Origin: Sulfurimonas sp.
GTDB taxonomy: Bacteria; Campylobacterota; Campylobacteria; Campylobacterales; Sulfurimonadaceae
DNA: 64,000 nt
Assembly (NCBI RefSeq): GCF_028713515.1
Contig: NZ_JAQTOD010000003.1
Coordinates: 186,001-250,000 of the forward strand
Direction of reading: 5' to 3'
In this document: positions 1 through 10,501 of the stretch, piece by piece
How positions within the stretch are numbered: position 1 is the stretch's first letter
Layout of the letters: each line of letters starts with the position of its first letter
Program-made: the position numbers and the translations under genes
Notes under the pieces: model-generated
The model's input: only the letters and a program-made list of their open reading frames with translations
Told to the model about the DNA's origin: nothing
Databases searched by the model: none

Positions 1-1
1 T

Positions 2-55
2 GACTGTGATTTAATAATTGCCAAGAAGATGCATATGTGGGGCAATGGGCTTTAG
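2..55 (+). CDS. Possible 3' end of an upstream gene (partial)
   Basis: A frame open from the window edge encodes about 17 residues ending HMWGNGL and stops at TAG (53-55). It is too short to recognise. It may be the end of a gene lying left of the window or simply a chance open frame. Nothing else supports it. Confidence 0.15.
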   Translation, partial: DCDLIIAKKMHMWGNGL

Positions 56-95
56 GGTTTTTATTTATTATTAAAAATTTAACTTAATTTTATAA

Positions 96-170
96 AATAA
101 GAATTCGCTTGCTGGGCTTGAACTCAAAGAGTTAAGAGAAGCTATTGTAGAAGAATTACAAAGTAAATAA
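96..170 (+). pseudogene. Short coding-like remnant, 24 residues
   Basis: After an in-frame TAA at 93-95, the frame reads NKNSLAGLELKELREAIVEE and ends QSK before TAA at 168-170. It has no start codon. The amphipathic, glutamate/lysine-rich sequence looks like the C-terminal helix of a real protein, and a terminator follows directly. I infer a decayed or frameshifted gene end, identity unknown. Confidence 0.2.
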
Positions 171-195
171 AACTCTAATTAACTAATTTTAAATC

Positions 196-240
196 CTCCA
201 TATAAGTTTTAAAACTCATATGGAGATACTCTTTCTTTTA
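196..240 (+). terminator. Rho-independent terminator upstream of the pse operon
   Basis: A near-perfect 15-bp inverted repeat (196-210 against 211-225, one G-U wobble) is followed by a pyrimidine-rich tail at 229-239. It lies just after the coding-like remnant ending at 170, so it probably ends the transcript coming from the left. Confidence 0.6.
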
Positions 241-1609
<1,369 letters not shown>

Positions 1610-1612
1610 CAG

Positions 1613-2740
1613 ATGATTCCCTACTCTACACAGCTGATTGAGCAAGATGATATTGATGTGGTGGTAAGTGTTTTAAACTCTCCGTTTTTAACTCAAGGCG
1701 CGAAAGTTGAAGAGTTTGAAAATGCTCTTTGCGACTATGCTGGTGCGAAATTTGCCGTCTCTTTTAACTCTGCAACCTCTGCACTTTTAGCCGCTTATGT
1801 CATATGTGGAATCAGTGAGGGTGATGAGATAATCACAACCCCAATTAGTTTTGTAGCAACCTCAAATATGTTTGTCTTGCTTGGAGCAAAGCCCGTCTGG
1901 TGCGATGTGAAACTTGATGGAAACATAGACGAGCGACTTATAGAAGGGCTTATAACTCCAAAAACAAAAGCGATAGTAGTTGTAGATTTTGGCGGAAAAG
2001 TTGTTGAGATACAAAAGATAAAAGATATAGCAGAAAAACACAATCTAATACTAATAGATGATGCTTCCCATGCCCTAGGTTCAAGTGTTGATGAGCAAAA
2101 AGTCGGTTCATTTGCTGACATGACAATATTCTCTTTCCATGCAATCAAGCCCATAACAACAGGTGAGGGCGGTGCAGTTTTAACCGACAATGAGGAGCTT
2201 GCAAAAAGAATGAGGCTTTTTCGCTCACATGGAGTGGTTAAAAAAGAGCTTTGGAACTCTGACATGGTAGCCATGGGACACAACTTTAGATTAACAGAGT
2301 TCGCGGCAGCGCTTGGACTTAACCAACTTAAAAAATTGGACAGTTTTATAAAAGTTCGTAGTGACATAGCTTCTTATTATGATGAGAGATTTAAAAATGA
2401 GAAGCTCTTTATCACTCAAAAGACTCCCTCAAATATGATAAGTTCGAGACATTTATATCCAATAATCTTAAATCCAGAACTGCAATGCCCAAAAGAGGAT
2501 ATTTTCAAAGAGTTGCAAAGTCTTGGGCTTGGTGTTCAGGTTCACTACAAACCAATCTATCAAAACAGTTTTTACAGAGAGAAATTCGGTGATGTCTCGC
2601 TTATGGTGGCGGATGATTTTTACAGAAGTGAAATCTCAATACCATGTCATCAAAAGATGAGTATGGAAGATGCAAAATATGTTGCAGATATGTTTTTGGA
2701 TACCATTCGCAAATATAATCATAGAGGATGCAGTTTTTAA
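1613..2740 (+). CDS. pseC: UDP-4-amino-4,6-dideoxy-N-acetyl-beta-L-altrosamine transaminase PseC
   Basis: PLP-dependent DegT/DnrJ/EryC1-family aminotransferase that transfers an amino group from glutamate to C4 of the PseB product. The PLP lysine is K179 in SFHAIKPITTGEGG, a PseC hallmark, and the cofactor aspartate lies in the LIDDASHALG stretch (about D150). The 375-residue length is normal. It lies between pseB and pseF with essentially no spacing (its TAA abuts the pseF ATG), so co-translation in one operon is expected. Confidence 0.95.
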   Translation: MIPYSTQLIEQDDIDVVVSVLNSPFLTQGAKVEEFENALCDYAGAKFAVSFNSATSALLAAYVICGISEGDEIITTPISFVATSNMFVLLGAKPVWCDVKLDGNIDERLIEGLITPKTKAIVVVDFGGKVVEIQKIKDIAEKHNLILIDDASHALGSSVDEQKVGSFADMTIFSFHAIKPITTGEGGAVLTDNEELAKRMRLFRSHGVVKKELWNSDMVAMGHNFRLTEFAAALGLNQLKKLDSFIKVRSDIASYYDERFKNEKLFITQKTPSNMISSRHLYPIILNPELQCPKEDIFKELQSLGLGVQVHYKPIYQNSFYREKFGDVSLMVADDFYRSEISIPCHQKMSMEDAKYVADMFLDTIRKYNHRGCSF

Positions 2741-3457
2741 ATGAAAACAAAAGCAGTTGCAATTATCCCGGCGCGAGGCGGAAGTAAGCGAATTCCACGA
2801 AAAAATATTAAGTTATTTCATGGCAAACCACTCATCGCCTATTCCATACAAGCGGCACTTGATGCAAATATTTTTGAAAAAGTTATAGTTACTACGGACG
2901 ATGAAGAGATAGCGGCGATTGCAAGAGAATATGGTGCAGAGGTTCCATTTTTACGACCAAAAGAGCTTAGTGATGACTTCACAAATACAAAAGAGGTTAT
3001 AGACCATGCTTTAAAGTATTTAGAAGATAGGGGCGAGAAATATGAGTACATGTGCACTATCTACGCAACGGCACCTCTGCTTCAAGGCAGATATCTTGTA
3101 GAGGGGTATGAGAAGTTAAAAAATAGCAGTGCCATAAACGCTTTTTCATGCACCTCTATGCCGTTTCCAATTCAGCGAACTTTTAAGCTGGATGAAAATG
3201 GAAGATGTGAGATGTTTTGGCCTGAAAACTATCCAAAAAGAAGTCAAGATTTGGAAGAAGCATACCAAGATGCAGGGCAGTTTTACTGGAGTAAAGTCGG
3301 TAAATATTCAAGCGAGGTTATGTTTGGAAAAGATAGTATCCCTGTTATCTTACCTCGTCATTTGGTTCAAGATATTGATACTTTAGAAGATTGGCAAAGA
3401 GCCGAGTTTATGTACGAGGCCGTTATGAAAACAACAACAGATGAACATCCTAATTAG
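2741..3457 (+). CDS. pseF: CMP-pseudaminic acid synthetase PseF
   Basis: Cytidylyltransferase that activates pseudaminic acid with CTP as the last step before transfer to flagellin or another acceptor. The N-terminal nucleotide-binding signature IIPARGGSKRIPRKNIK occupies residues 9-25, as in CMP-sialic acid synthetases. Length is 238 residues, usual for PseF. The start codon directly follows the pseC stop, and the 3' end overlaps pseG by 17 bases. The KDO/legionaminic homologues KdsB and PtmB are less likely given the surrounding pse genes. Confidence 0.93.
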   Translation: MKTKAVAIIPARGGSKRIPRKNIKLFHGKPLIAYSIQAALDANIFEKVIVTTDDEEIAAIAREYGAEVPFLRPKELSDDFTNTKEVIDHALKYLEDRGEKYEYMCTIYATAPLLQGRYLVEGYEKLKNSSAINAFSCTSMPFPIQRTFKLDENGRCEMFWPENYPKRSQDLEEAYQDAGQFYWSKVGKYSSEVMFGKDSIPVILPRHLVQDIDTLEDWQRAEFMYEAVMKTTTDEHPN

Positions 3458-4346
3458 AGCTGACTCATCTTCGACAATAGGTACTGGACATATCATGCGA
3501 GATTTGGTTCTTGCAAAGCAGTTTGAAAATTCCAAAATTATTTTTGCCGTGCAAGATTTAGCTGGAAATATAAATTATAAAATAACAGAAGCGGGATATA
3601 ATTTAGAGATACTAAAAAGTGCCAATATTGGCGAACTAGAGGCTTTAGTTAAAGAGAAAAATATAGATATGCTGGTGATTGACCACTATGATATAGATTT
3701 TGAGTTTGAAAAAAGATTAAAACAACAAAACCCAGCGTTAAAAATCTTTGTTTTAGACGATACTTACGAAAAACACCACTGCGACATACTTTTAAATCAT
3801 AATATCTATGCAAAAAAATCAAAATACAAAGAGCTGGTTCCATCCTCATGCGAAGTTAGATGCGGAAGCAAACAGACGCTTCTTAGGGATGAATTCCACA
3901 AAGAAAAAGCCAAAGCTATACCTAAAACAAAAAGTAAGAATATAAAAATTTTTATAGCTATGGGTGGGGCAGATACTCAAAATCTAAATATAAAAATATT
4001 AGAAGTTATTAAAGATTTTGACCATGTAAAAGCGGTTGTGGTGACTACGAGTGCAAATAAAAATTTGGAAGATTTAAAAGAGTATGCCAAAGAAAAAAAG
4101 TGGATAAAACTTTATATAAACTCAGAAAAAATTGCAAAGCTAATGAGAAAAAGTGATTTTGGTATCATCACTCCTAGCGTTAGTGCAAATGAAGCTTACT
4201 TTATGAAGTTGTCTTTTATAGCTATTAAAACTGCCGATAATCAGGGAGAGATGTATAAGTTTTTGAAGAAAAATGGCTTTGGTGTTATGGGACGATTTAG
4301 TAAAAAAAAGTTAAACTCCATGGTTAAAGAAATGATTAAAAAATGA
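3441..4346 (+). CDS. pseG: UDP-2,4-diacetamido-2,4,6-trideoxy-beta-L-altropyranose hydrolase PseG
   Basis: GT-B-like hydrolase that removes UDP from the PseH product to release the free diacetamido sugar. The N-terminal GTGHIMR motif carries the catalytic histidine at H17, the position known in Campylobacter PseG. A second nucleotide-binding half begins near IFIAMGGAD in mid-protein. Length is 301 residues. It overlaps pseF by 17 bases upstream and pseH by ATGA downstream, indicating tight coupling. Confidence 0.93.
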   Translation: MNILIRADSSSTIGTGHIMRDLVLAKQFENSKIIFAVQDLAGNINYKITEAGYNLEILKSANIGELEALVKEKNIDMLVIDHYDIDFEFEKRLKQQNPALKIFVLDDTYEKHHCDILLNHNIYAKKSKYKELVPSSCEVRCGSKQTLLRDEFHKEKAKAIPKTKSKNIKIFIAMGGADTQNLNIKILEVIKDFDHVKAVVVTTSANKNLEDLKEYAKEKKWIKLYINSEKIAKLMRKSDFGIITPSVSANEAYFMKLSFIAIKTADNQGEMYKFLKKNGFGVMGRFSKKKLNSMVKEMIKK

Positions 4347-4852
4347 AAATTGAGCTAAAAGAAGAGGTCTTTGAGCTTATTAATTTTATTGATTTAACAC
4401 TTAATGAGCAAAAGATGGTTTTAGTGTGGCGAAATCATGAGAGTGTGAAAAAATGGATGCATGACTCACAAAATATCACAACTAAAAATCACTTAAAGTT
4501 TATAGCGTCGCTGAAAATGTCTAAAACAAAAGAGTATATGGTTGTGAAAAAAAACACTGATTATATCGGCGTTGTAGATTTTACAGATATTAATTTTGCT
4601 AAAAAGAGCGCAGATATAGGGCTTTATGCAAATCCTATTGATAAAATCAAGGGAGCTGGAAGTATGCTTTTAGAAGTTGGCTTGAAGTATGCTTTTGAGG
4701 TTCTAAAACTTAAAACTCTAAATCTTGAAGTATTTATTGATAATGAAAGAGCCATTGGTCTATATAGAAAATTTAACTTTAAAGATAGTGGTAAAAAAGT
4801 AGCCGATGGAAAAAGTATTATTTGTATGAAGTTTAGAAATGAAGAGGAGTAG
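4343..4852 (+). CDS. pseH: UDP-4-amino-4,6-dideoxy-AltNAc N4-acetyltransferase PseH
   Basis: GNAT-fold acetyltransferase that acetylates the C4 amine made by PseC. The family N-terminal LINFIDL segment, an acetyl-CoA-binding stretch KIKGAGSMLLEVG and a C-terminal NERAIGLYRKFNF strand-helix pair are visible. Length is 169 residues. The start overlaps the pseG stop in ATGA. Alternative GNAT substrates are possible in principle, but the operon position makes PseH the clear call. Confidence 0.9.
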   Translation: MKIELKEEVFELINFIDLTLNEQKMVLVWRNHESVKKWMHDSQNITTKNHLKFIASLKMSKTKEYMVVKKNTDYIGVVDFTDINFAKKSADIGLYANPIDKIKGAGSMLLEVGLKYAFEVLKLKTLNLEVFIDNERAIGLYRKFNFKDSGKKVADGKSIICMKFRNEEE

Positions 4853-4855
4853 CAG

Positions 4856-5896
4856 ATGAAAATAGGTAATTTTGATTTAGAAAAAGATGGCACTTACATT
4901 ATAGCGGAGCTGAGCGCTAACCATAATGGAAGTTTGCAAAATGCGCTTGATACCATAAAGGCTGCGAAAGAGTGCGGAGCGGATGCTATAAAACTTCAAA
5001 CATACACCGCCGATACTTTGACGCTTGACAGTGATAGAGAGGATTTTATCATCAAAGGCACAACGCTTTGGGATGATAAAAAGCTTTATGATTTGTACAA
5101 AGAAGCATACACTCCATGGGAGTGGCACAGAGAGCTGTTTGAGTTTGCTAGAAGCATAGAGATAGATATATTTTCTACTCCCTTTGATAAAAGTGCTGTT
5201 GATTTTTTAGAACAGTTCGGTCCCTCAACATATAAAATAGCCTCTTTTGAGATAACGGATTATGAGCTTGTGCGGTATGTTGCCTCTAAGGGCAGACCCA
5301 TTATCATAAGTACAGGAATTGCTACGGTTGATGAGATTCAAGATGTTGTTGATATTTGCAGAGCCGAGGGTAATGAAAATATAATACTGCTTAAGTGTAC
5401 TTCCGCATATCCGGCACCGCTTCATGAGGCAAATCTCCTAACTATCCCAAACCTTGCTCAAACTTTTGGTGTTGTGAGTGGTTTTTCAGATCACACTATG
5501 GGAAGCACCGCTCCTATTGTCGCAGTTGCTCTTGGGGCAAAAGTGATAGAGAAACACTTTATAGTTGACAGAGCCATCGGCGGAGCTGATGCTGAGTTTT
5601 CTATGAATAAAGAGGAGTTTAGCGATATGGTAAGAGCCATAAGAGATGCTGAGAAACTTCTTGGGCGAGTTGACTATAGCATGAGTGAAAAGAAGAGAAA
5701 AAATAGGCAGTTCTCAAGAAGTCTTTATGTAACAAAAAATATGAAAAAAGGTGAAATTTTTAGCCAAGAGTCTGTGCGAAGCGTAAGACCCGGGTTTGGA
5801 CTTCATCCAAAATATTTTAAAGAGATTTTAGGAAAAGTGGCAACTCGTGATATTTCATTTGCAGAAGCTTTAGGAAAAAGTGATATATCTTGGTAA
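4856..5896 (+). CDS. pseI: Pseudaminic acid synthase PseI
   Basis: NeuB-family synthase condensing 6-deoxy-AltdiNAc with phosphoenolpyruvate to give pseudaminic acid. The N-terminal TIM barrel (about 1-275) includes IIAELSANHNGS and the KLQTYTADT segment. A C-terminal antifreeze-like SAF domain follows (about 285-346, beginning near RSLYVTKNMKKGE). Length is 346 residues. It starts three bases after pseH, with AGGAG inside the pseH 3' end serving as ribosome binding site. Confidence 0.95.
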   Translation: MKIGNFDLEKDGTYIIAELSANHNGSLQNALDTIKAAKECGADAIKLQTYTADTLTLDSDREDFIIKGTTLWDDKKLYDLYKEAYTPWEWHRELFEFARSIEIDIFSTPFDKSAVDFLEQFGPSTYKIASFEITDYELVRYVASKGRPIIISTGIATVDEIQDVVDICRAEGNENIILLKCTSAYPAPLHEANLLTIPNLAQTFGVVSGFSDHTMGSTAPIVAVALGAKVIEKHFIVDRAIGGADAEFSMNKEEFSDMVRAIRDAEKLLGRVDYSMSEKKRKNRQFSRSLYVTKNMKKGEIFSQESVRSVRPGFGLHPKYFKEILGKVATRDISFAEALGKSDISW

Positions 5897-6906
5897 AAAT
5901 TGCTCTTTTTTTTAATGATGGCGGACCTAGCAATAACCTAATCTCTATCATCAAAAGATATGAAGAAGATTATGAGTGGCACCTGTTTGCGTTTAAAGAG
6001 TCTCCTGCTTGGTTGGTTTTTGAAAAAGCGAATCTTGGGGTTTGTATAAAAGAGTTAGATAAAGATTCTGACATAAAACAAGAGCTTCTTTTTTTAAAAC
6101 CTGCCGTTGTTTTGGTTGGCACAAGTTGGCAAAATAGGACTCATCTAGAGTTTATAAAAGTGGCAAAAACTCTTCATATTCCATCGGTTGCGATGCTGGA
6201 ACATTGGGTAAACTATAGAGAGAGATTTGGCTATCCCGATAAAAACTATAGAAAAAATATCTCTGATTTTATAACCGTGAATGATATTTATGGCTATGAA
6301 ATGGCTGATGATTTAGGTTTTGCAAATATCATAAAACTTAGATTTTATAATCTTTTGGATGATATAGAGATTTTTGAGAATACTCAGATAAAAGAGCAAA
6401 ATAGTCTGCTTTTTATAAGTGAACCTACAAAAAAAGTGGCTCTTAATAGTTATGGTAATGAAAATTATTGGGGATTTGATGAGTTTGAGGTTTACGAAGA
6501 GATATGTGAAAATATGGAACTCTTCGGCACAAATGAGCTAAATATAAGGCTTCATCCCTCGGATGAAATTGGTAAATATGATTATTTGACAAGTAGATAT
6601 AAAAACATAAAAATAGAGATAGAAAATCCGTATGAAACAGCGTTGATTAGCTCACTCTGTAAAAATAAAATTATCATTGGAATAGATGGTTTCGTACTTT
6701 TTGAAGCAATGTTGCTTGGAAAACTCTCTCTCTCGCTTATGCCACCTTCAAAAAGAGAGTGTGTTGTACCTATTTTTGAGCAAAATAAAATTAGAGCCAT
6801 AAATAAAAATATGAAACTATCTGATTTTAAAAGAGCTCTATCTGTGGACGAGATAAAATCATTTGGAATTGATTTTGCTACTATGATAAAACAGATAGTA
6901 AAATAG
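5890..6906 (+). CDS. Putative glycosyltransferase-like protein of the pse operon
   Basis: No specific family is recognised with confidence. The 338-residue protein begins IALFFNDGGPSNNLISII and has alternating strand-helix segments, an NIRLHPSD motif at about two thirds and a late EAMLLGKLSLSLMP segment. That layout resembles GT-B or polysialyltransferase-like enzymes whose donor site follows an RLHP motif. The only usable start is TTG at 5890, overlapping the pseI stop by seven bases. Its place directly after pseI suggests transfer of pseudaminic acid or synthesis of a derivative. This is inference. Confidence 0.55.
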   Translation: MVKIALFFNDGGPSNNLISIIKRYEEDYEWHLFAFKESPAWLVFEKANLGVCIKELDKDSDIKQELLFLKPAVVLVGTSWQNRTHLEFIKVAKTLHIPSVAMLEHWVNYRERFGYPDKNYRKNISDFITVNDIYGYEMADDLGFANIIKLRFYNLLDDIEIFENTQIKEQNSLLFISEPTKKVALNSYGNENYWGFDEFEVYEEICENMELFGTNELNIRLHPSDEIGKYDYLTSRYKNIKIEIENPYETALISSLCKNKIIIGIDGFVLFEAMLLGKLSLSLMPPSKRECVVPIFEQNKIRAINKNMKLSDFKRALSVDEIKSFGIDFATMIKQIVK

Positions 6907-6913
6907 GATAAAG

Positions 6914-7876
6914 ATGAACGCTGCCATAGTCGGATGTGGAAATATCGCTGGATTTTACGACACTCCAGATTCTGATGAAATTTTAACTCATGCTCATGCG
7001 TTTGCCCTTTGTAAGATAACAGAACTTATAGCATGCTGTGATATAAACGAAATGAGTTTGCAAAAATTTAGCTCCGTCTGGAGAAGTGATATTCGTACAT
7101 ACTTAAGTGTTGATGAGATGCTAAAAAAGGAAGATATTGACCTTTTAGTTATTGCTTCAAATACAGAATCGCACTTTGATGTTTTAGAAAAAGTGCTTCT
7201 GAAAACGGATATAAAACATATAATCTGTGAAAAACCATTTGTTTCAAATATGCGAGAGTATAGTAAAATCCATGAACTTATCGAGAAGAAAAACCCAAAT
7301 CTGCTTATAAACTTCATCCGATGTTTTGACCCATCTATAAACGGCGTTAAAAAACTACTTGAAAAAGGAAAACTTGGAGCTGTTTTAGGGTTTAGTGCAA
7401 GAGTAAACAAAGGGCTTTATCATAACGGTTCCCATGTGCTGAGCCTTGTTGAGCATTTTTTTGGAGAGATAAACAAATTTGAGGCAAATGGTGCAAGTGT
7501 AATTGATGGCGATATTTACGGCTCTTTTTGGATGCAGACCAAGCAGACAAGTGGAGTTTTGATAAATTTTGACAGTAGTGAGTTTTCTATATTTGAGATG
7601 GAAATTGTGTGTCAAAAAGGTGTTATAAAGATTCAGAAATCTGGTTTTGATATAAGAGTCTATAAGGCAAAAGAGTCCAAAAAAGTAAAAGGGACAAAAG
7701 AGCTAAAACTTCATAAAAAATATCCAAATAGTCTAAAATACTACGCAAAAAATAGTCTAGAGTTTCTTTTGGATAAAAACTCAAAAGAGCAGCTAGAAAA
7801 GCATCTCAGTATTAGTTCTAAGCTGCTAAAAATAAGAGAAAATCTACTCAAAGGAGAGTCGTGCAACTTGCAATAA
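6914..7876 (+). CDS. Gfo/Idh/MocA-family sugar oxidoreductase
   Basis: NAD(P)-dependent dehydrogenase. A Rossmann domain at the N-terminus has AIVGCGNIAG (4-13), and the family CEKPF motif lies at 105-109, where K107 is the usual catalytic lysine. A C-terminal alpha/beta dimerisation and substrate domain follows. The 320-residue length is typical. AGGATAAAG gives a ribosome binding site before ATG 6914, and the 3' end overlaps the next aminotransferase by 16 bases. Such oxidoreductase-aminotransferase pairs commonly oxidise then aminate a sugar carbon, so this pair may make an amino sugar related to the pse pathway. Confidence 0.8.
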   Translation: MNAAIVGCGNIAGFYDTPDSDEILTHAHAFALCKITELIACCDINEMSLQKFSSVWRSDIRTYLSVDEMLKKEDIDLLVIASNTESHFDVLEKVLLKTDIKHIICEKPFVSNMREYSKIHELIEKKNPNLLINFIRCFDPSINGVKKLLEKGKLGAVLGFSARVNKGLYHNGSHVLSLVEHFFGEINKFEANGASVIDGDIYGSFWMQTKQTSGVLINFDSSEFSIFEMEIVCQKGVIKIQKSGFDIRVYKAKESKKVKGTKELKLHKKYPNSLKYYAKNSLEFLLDKNSKEQLEKHLSISSKLLKIRENLLKGESCNLQ

Positions 7877-9153
7877 ATGGTGGGAAAAAATTAAGAGATA
7901 AGCCTTTTCCAGCTTACAACACAATAGGCAAAGAGGAAGAAGAAGCGGTTTTAAGGGTGCTTAGAAGCGGTAAACTCTCTACTTACATCGGCTCTTGGCA
8001 TGATGATTTCTATGGTGGGACAGAAGTTAGGGCACTAGAGAAAGAGTGGGCTGAGTATTTTGGCTCCAAACATGCCATAAGCGTAAACTCTGCAACCTCT
8101 GGGCTTTATGCCGCAGTCGGAGCGCTTGGTATAACCGCTGGCGATGAGGTGATAGTTTCTCCCTATACTATGAGTGCGAGTGCTACGGCGATACTGCTTT
8201 ATGGTGGAATTCCTGTGTTTGCGGATATTGAAGAGGAGTTTTTTTGTATAGATCCAAAATCCGTTGAGAGCAAGATAACTTCAAAAACAAAAGCGATTAT
8301 GGCGGTTGATATATTTGGACAGCCGAGCGATTATAGGGCTTTGAGAGAGATAGCAGACAAGCACAATCTTAAAATCATAGAGGACTGCGCACAAGCTCCT
8401 TATGCAAAACTTGATGGTAAATTTGCTGGAACGCTTGGGGATATTGGTATTTTCTCGCTTAACTATCACAAGCATATACATAGCGGAGAGGGTGGAATCG
8501 TGGTAACAAACAGTGATGAGCTAGCATTTAAAATTCAGCTTATCCGAAATCATGCAGAGGTTGTAATTGGCGCAAAAGGGTACAAAGAGAAGAGTGAGCT
8601 TCACAATATGCTAGGGTTTAACTACCGTATGACGGAAATCGAGGCTTCTATCGCAAGAGTTCAACTGCTAAAGTTAAAAGATTTGGTTGAGCAAAGAGTA
8701 GAAAATGTTCTATATATGGAAGAGAGATTTAAAAAGATGCCATTTTTAAAAGTTCCACCCATTAGAGATGGTGCAGCTCACTCTTATTATGTTCATATAC
8801 TTGTGTTTGATGAGAAGATAGCAGGAGTTCATAGAAACAGATTTATAGATGCTGTAAAAGCTGAACTTCCGCCAACTATTATGCGGGACGACAGCGCTGT
8901 TTTGCTTAGCTACGGATATGTAAAACCTCTATATCTTCAACCGCTCTATCAGGAAAAAATCTGTTTTGGAGAGTATCCGTTTAACCATACAGAGCGGGAG
9001 TACAAAAAAGGCGACTGTCCTGTTTGTGAAGATATGCACTACAACAAAATCATAACTCATGAGCTTATGCGCCCTGGAATGAGTAGAGATGATATGGATG
9101 ATGTAGTTCGTGCCTTTGAGAAAGTGTGGGAAAATAGAGGTGAACTCAGCTGA
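7861..9153 (+). CDS. DegT/DnrJ/EryC1-family aminotransferase
   Basis: PLP-dependent sugar aminotransferase of 430 residues, longer than the usual 370-390. The PLP lysine is K204 in NYHKHIHSGEGG, and the cofactor aspartate is D175 in IIEDCAQAP. The C-terminal extension holds a CPVCEDMH element not typical of simple DegT enzymes. The start is GTG at 7861, with AAAGGAGA just upstream, overlapping the oxidoreductase. It is the last gene of the pse operon, and its stop codon lies inside the terminator stem. The substrate is unknown. Confidence 0.82.
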   Translation: MQLAINGGKKLRDKPFPAYNTIGKEEEEAVLRVLRSGKLSTYIGSWHDDFYGGTEVRALEKEWAEYFGSKHAISVNSATSGLYAAVGALGITAGDEVIVSPYTMSASATAILLYGGIPVFADIEEEFFCIDPKSVESKITSKTKAIMAVDIFGQPSDYRALREIADKHNLKIIEDCAQAPYAKLDGKFAGTLGDIGIFSLNYHKHIHSGEGGIVVTNSDELAFKIQLIRNHAEVVIGAKGYKEKSELHNMLGFNYRMTEIEASIARVQLLKLKDLVEQRVENVLYMEERFKKMPFLKVPPIRDGAAHSYYVHILVFDEKIAGVHRNRFIDAVKAELPPTIMRDDSAVLLSYGYVKPLYLQPLYQEKICFGEYPFNHTEREYKKGDCPVCEDMHYNKIITHELMRPGMSRDDMDDVVRAFEKVWENRGELS

Positions 9154-9170
9154 TTTGACTCAGCTTTTAT
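9148..9170 (+). terminator. Terminator of the pse operon
   Basis: AGCTGA (9148-9153) pairs with TCAGCT (9160-9165) around a six-base loop and is followed by TTTTAT. The aminotransferase stop codon is embedded in the stem. It sits between convergent operons. Confidence 0.65.
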
Positions 9171-9184
9171 CTCTTTACCCATTT

Positions 9185-10501
9185 TTACTTTGCTCCAACC
9201 TTGGATAAAACAACCTTGATGGTTTTCATTATGATTACAAAATCAGCCCATAGTGACCAGTTTTTTATATACCAAATTTCCAGTTCATTTCTCTCTTTAA
9301 AGGTAAGATTGTTTCTACCGCTTACTTGCCATAGCCCCGTAATGCCAGGTTTTACTTTTAAAATAAATTGTTTATTCTCCCCTAGCTTATCTGATTCATT
9401 TATCATATATGGGCGAGGACCGATTAGACTCATTTCACCTTTTAAGATATTGATAATTTGAGGTAGCTCATCTAAAGAAGTGGCTCGTAACATCTTTCCA
9501 AGTCCTGTAATGCGTGGGTCATTTTGGTATTTGTGATACTCTCCATAATATACCACTTCTTCAGGATGCTCTTTTAAGTATTTTTCCAATGTAGCCTCTG
9601 AGTTTTCATACATAGTTCTATACTTGTAGCAGATAAAGTTACTACTGTTTTTTCCAAGTCTAGGCTGTTTGAAAAAAATTGCACCTCTGGAATCCAAGCG
9701 AATCAATAAACCAATGACAGTGTGCACAACCAAGAATGGCAGTAAGATAATAAGTATAATAAAAAATTCCGCTATATTTTTAATCCATATATTGTGTGCA
9801 AGAAGAAGTTTATTTTCCACTTGGATTGTGTTGTATCGTATGTTTGAGTACTCTATGATATTTGAGTTTGCAAAATTAACGCTCGAAATGTAAGGGACGA
9901 TGTAAACCTCGGCATGGTGAAGTAGATATTTTGCAATCTTTTGCTTCATTTTTGAAGTATCGCTACCTTTTGATGTGATAATTACCGTGTCGTATCTTTT
10001 TTCATCATATCGCATACCAAGATACCAGTTTTCATGAAACTCTTTTTTTAAAATATCTTTTTGTGTCTGTTCTCCGATGATATAAACTCTTTTTTGGAAA
10101 AATGTAAATCTATAAAGAAATTTCTTAGTATATCTTTTAGCTAGAGGTATTATAAGTAGGGCCAATGTAAAATAGATGGTTATAAAAATCCGCGAATACC
10201 CATCTGAAATTTTTGCCAACGCCAATAACGCCATAATAACAAGATACCCATAGAGGATGGACTGCATTATTTTTTTGGTCTCTTGCCAAAAGTCATATCT
10301 TAAAGTATATATATTTTCATAAAACATTAATATAAAAATGACAAAAATGACAAAATAAAAGTTTTGAAGCCTCAGCTCATGAAATGTTGGTAGAAATAAG
10401 TCGCCTATATTTACTCTTAAATAATATGCTAAATAAAAAAGAGCCATCAAAACTGCTATGTCAATTAAAATAAGAATGAGACTTAGGAGATATTTTTTCA
10501 T
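9185..10501 (-). CDS. WbaP-like polyprenyl-phosphate hexose-1-phosphate transferase
   Basis: Initiating enzyme that transfers a sugar-1-phosphate to undecaprenyl phosphate on the inner membrane. The N-terminal third has about four to five membrane segments, a soluble middle follows, and residues from about 240 to the end form the bacterial sugar transferase domain. That domain shows a membrane re-entrant segment, the PRLGKNSSNFICYKYRTM stretch, DELPQIINILKGEMSLIGPRP and a C-terminal PGITGLWQVSGRN. The 438-residue length suits the WbaP/EpsE-type architecture. It is the last gene of the long minus-strand array and overlaps the upstream glycosyltransferase by ATGA. The sugar is not predictable; galactose, glucose or QuiNAc are typical. 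Confidence 0.88.
   Translation of the reverse strand: MKKYLLSLILILIDIAVLMALFYLAYYLRVNIGDLFLPTFHELRLQNFYFVIFVIFILMFYENIYTLRYDFWQETKKIMQSILYGYLVIMALLALAKISDGYSRIFITIYFTLALLIIPLAKRYTKKFLYRFTFFQKRVYIIGEQTQKDILKKEFHENWYLGMRYDEKRYDTVIITSKGSDTSKMKQKIAKYLLHHAEVYIVPYISSVNFANSNIIEYSNIRYNTIQVENKLLLAHNIWIKNIAEFFIILIILLPFLVVHTVIGLLIRLDSRGAIFFKQPRLGKNSSNFICYKYRTMYENSEATLEKYLKEHPEEVVYYGEYHKYQNDPRITGLGKMLRATSLDELPQIINILKGEMSLIGPRPYMINESDKLGENKQFILKVKPGITGLWQVSGRNNLTFKERNELEIWYIKNWSLWADFVIIMKTIKVVLSKVGAK

Noticed and set aside
1795..2367. 190-codon open frame on the minus strand
   Set aside because: It lies inside pseC, whose motifs and operon position are unambiguous. Composition is antisense-like.
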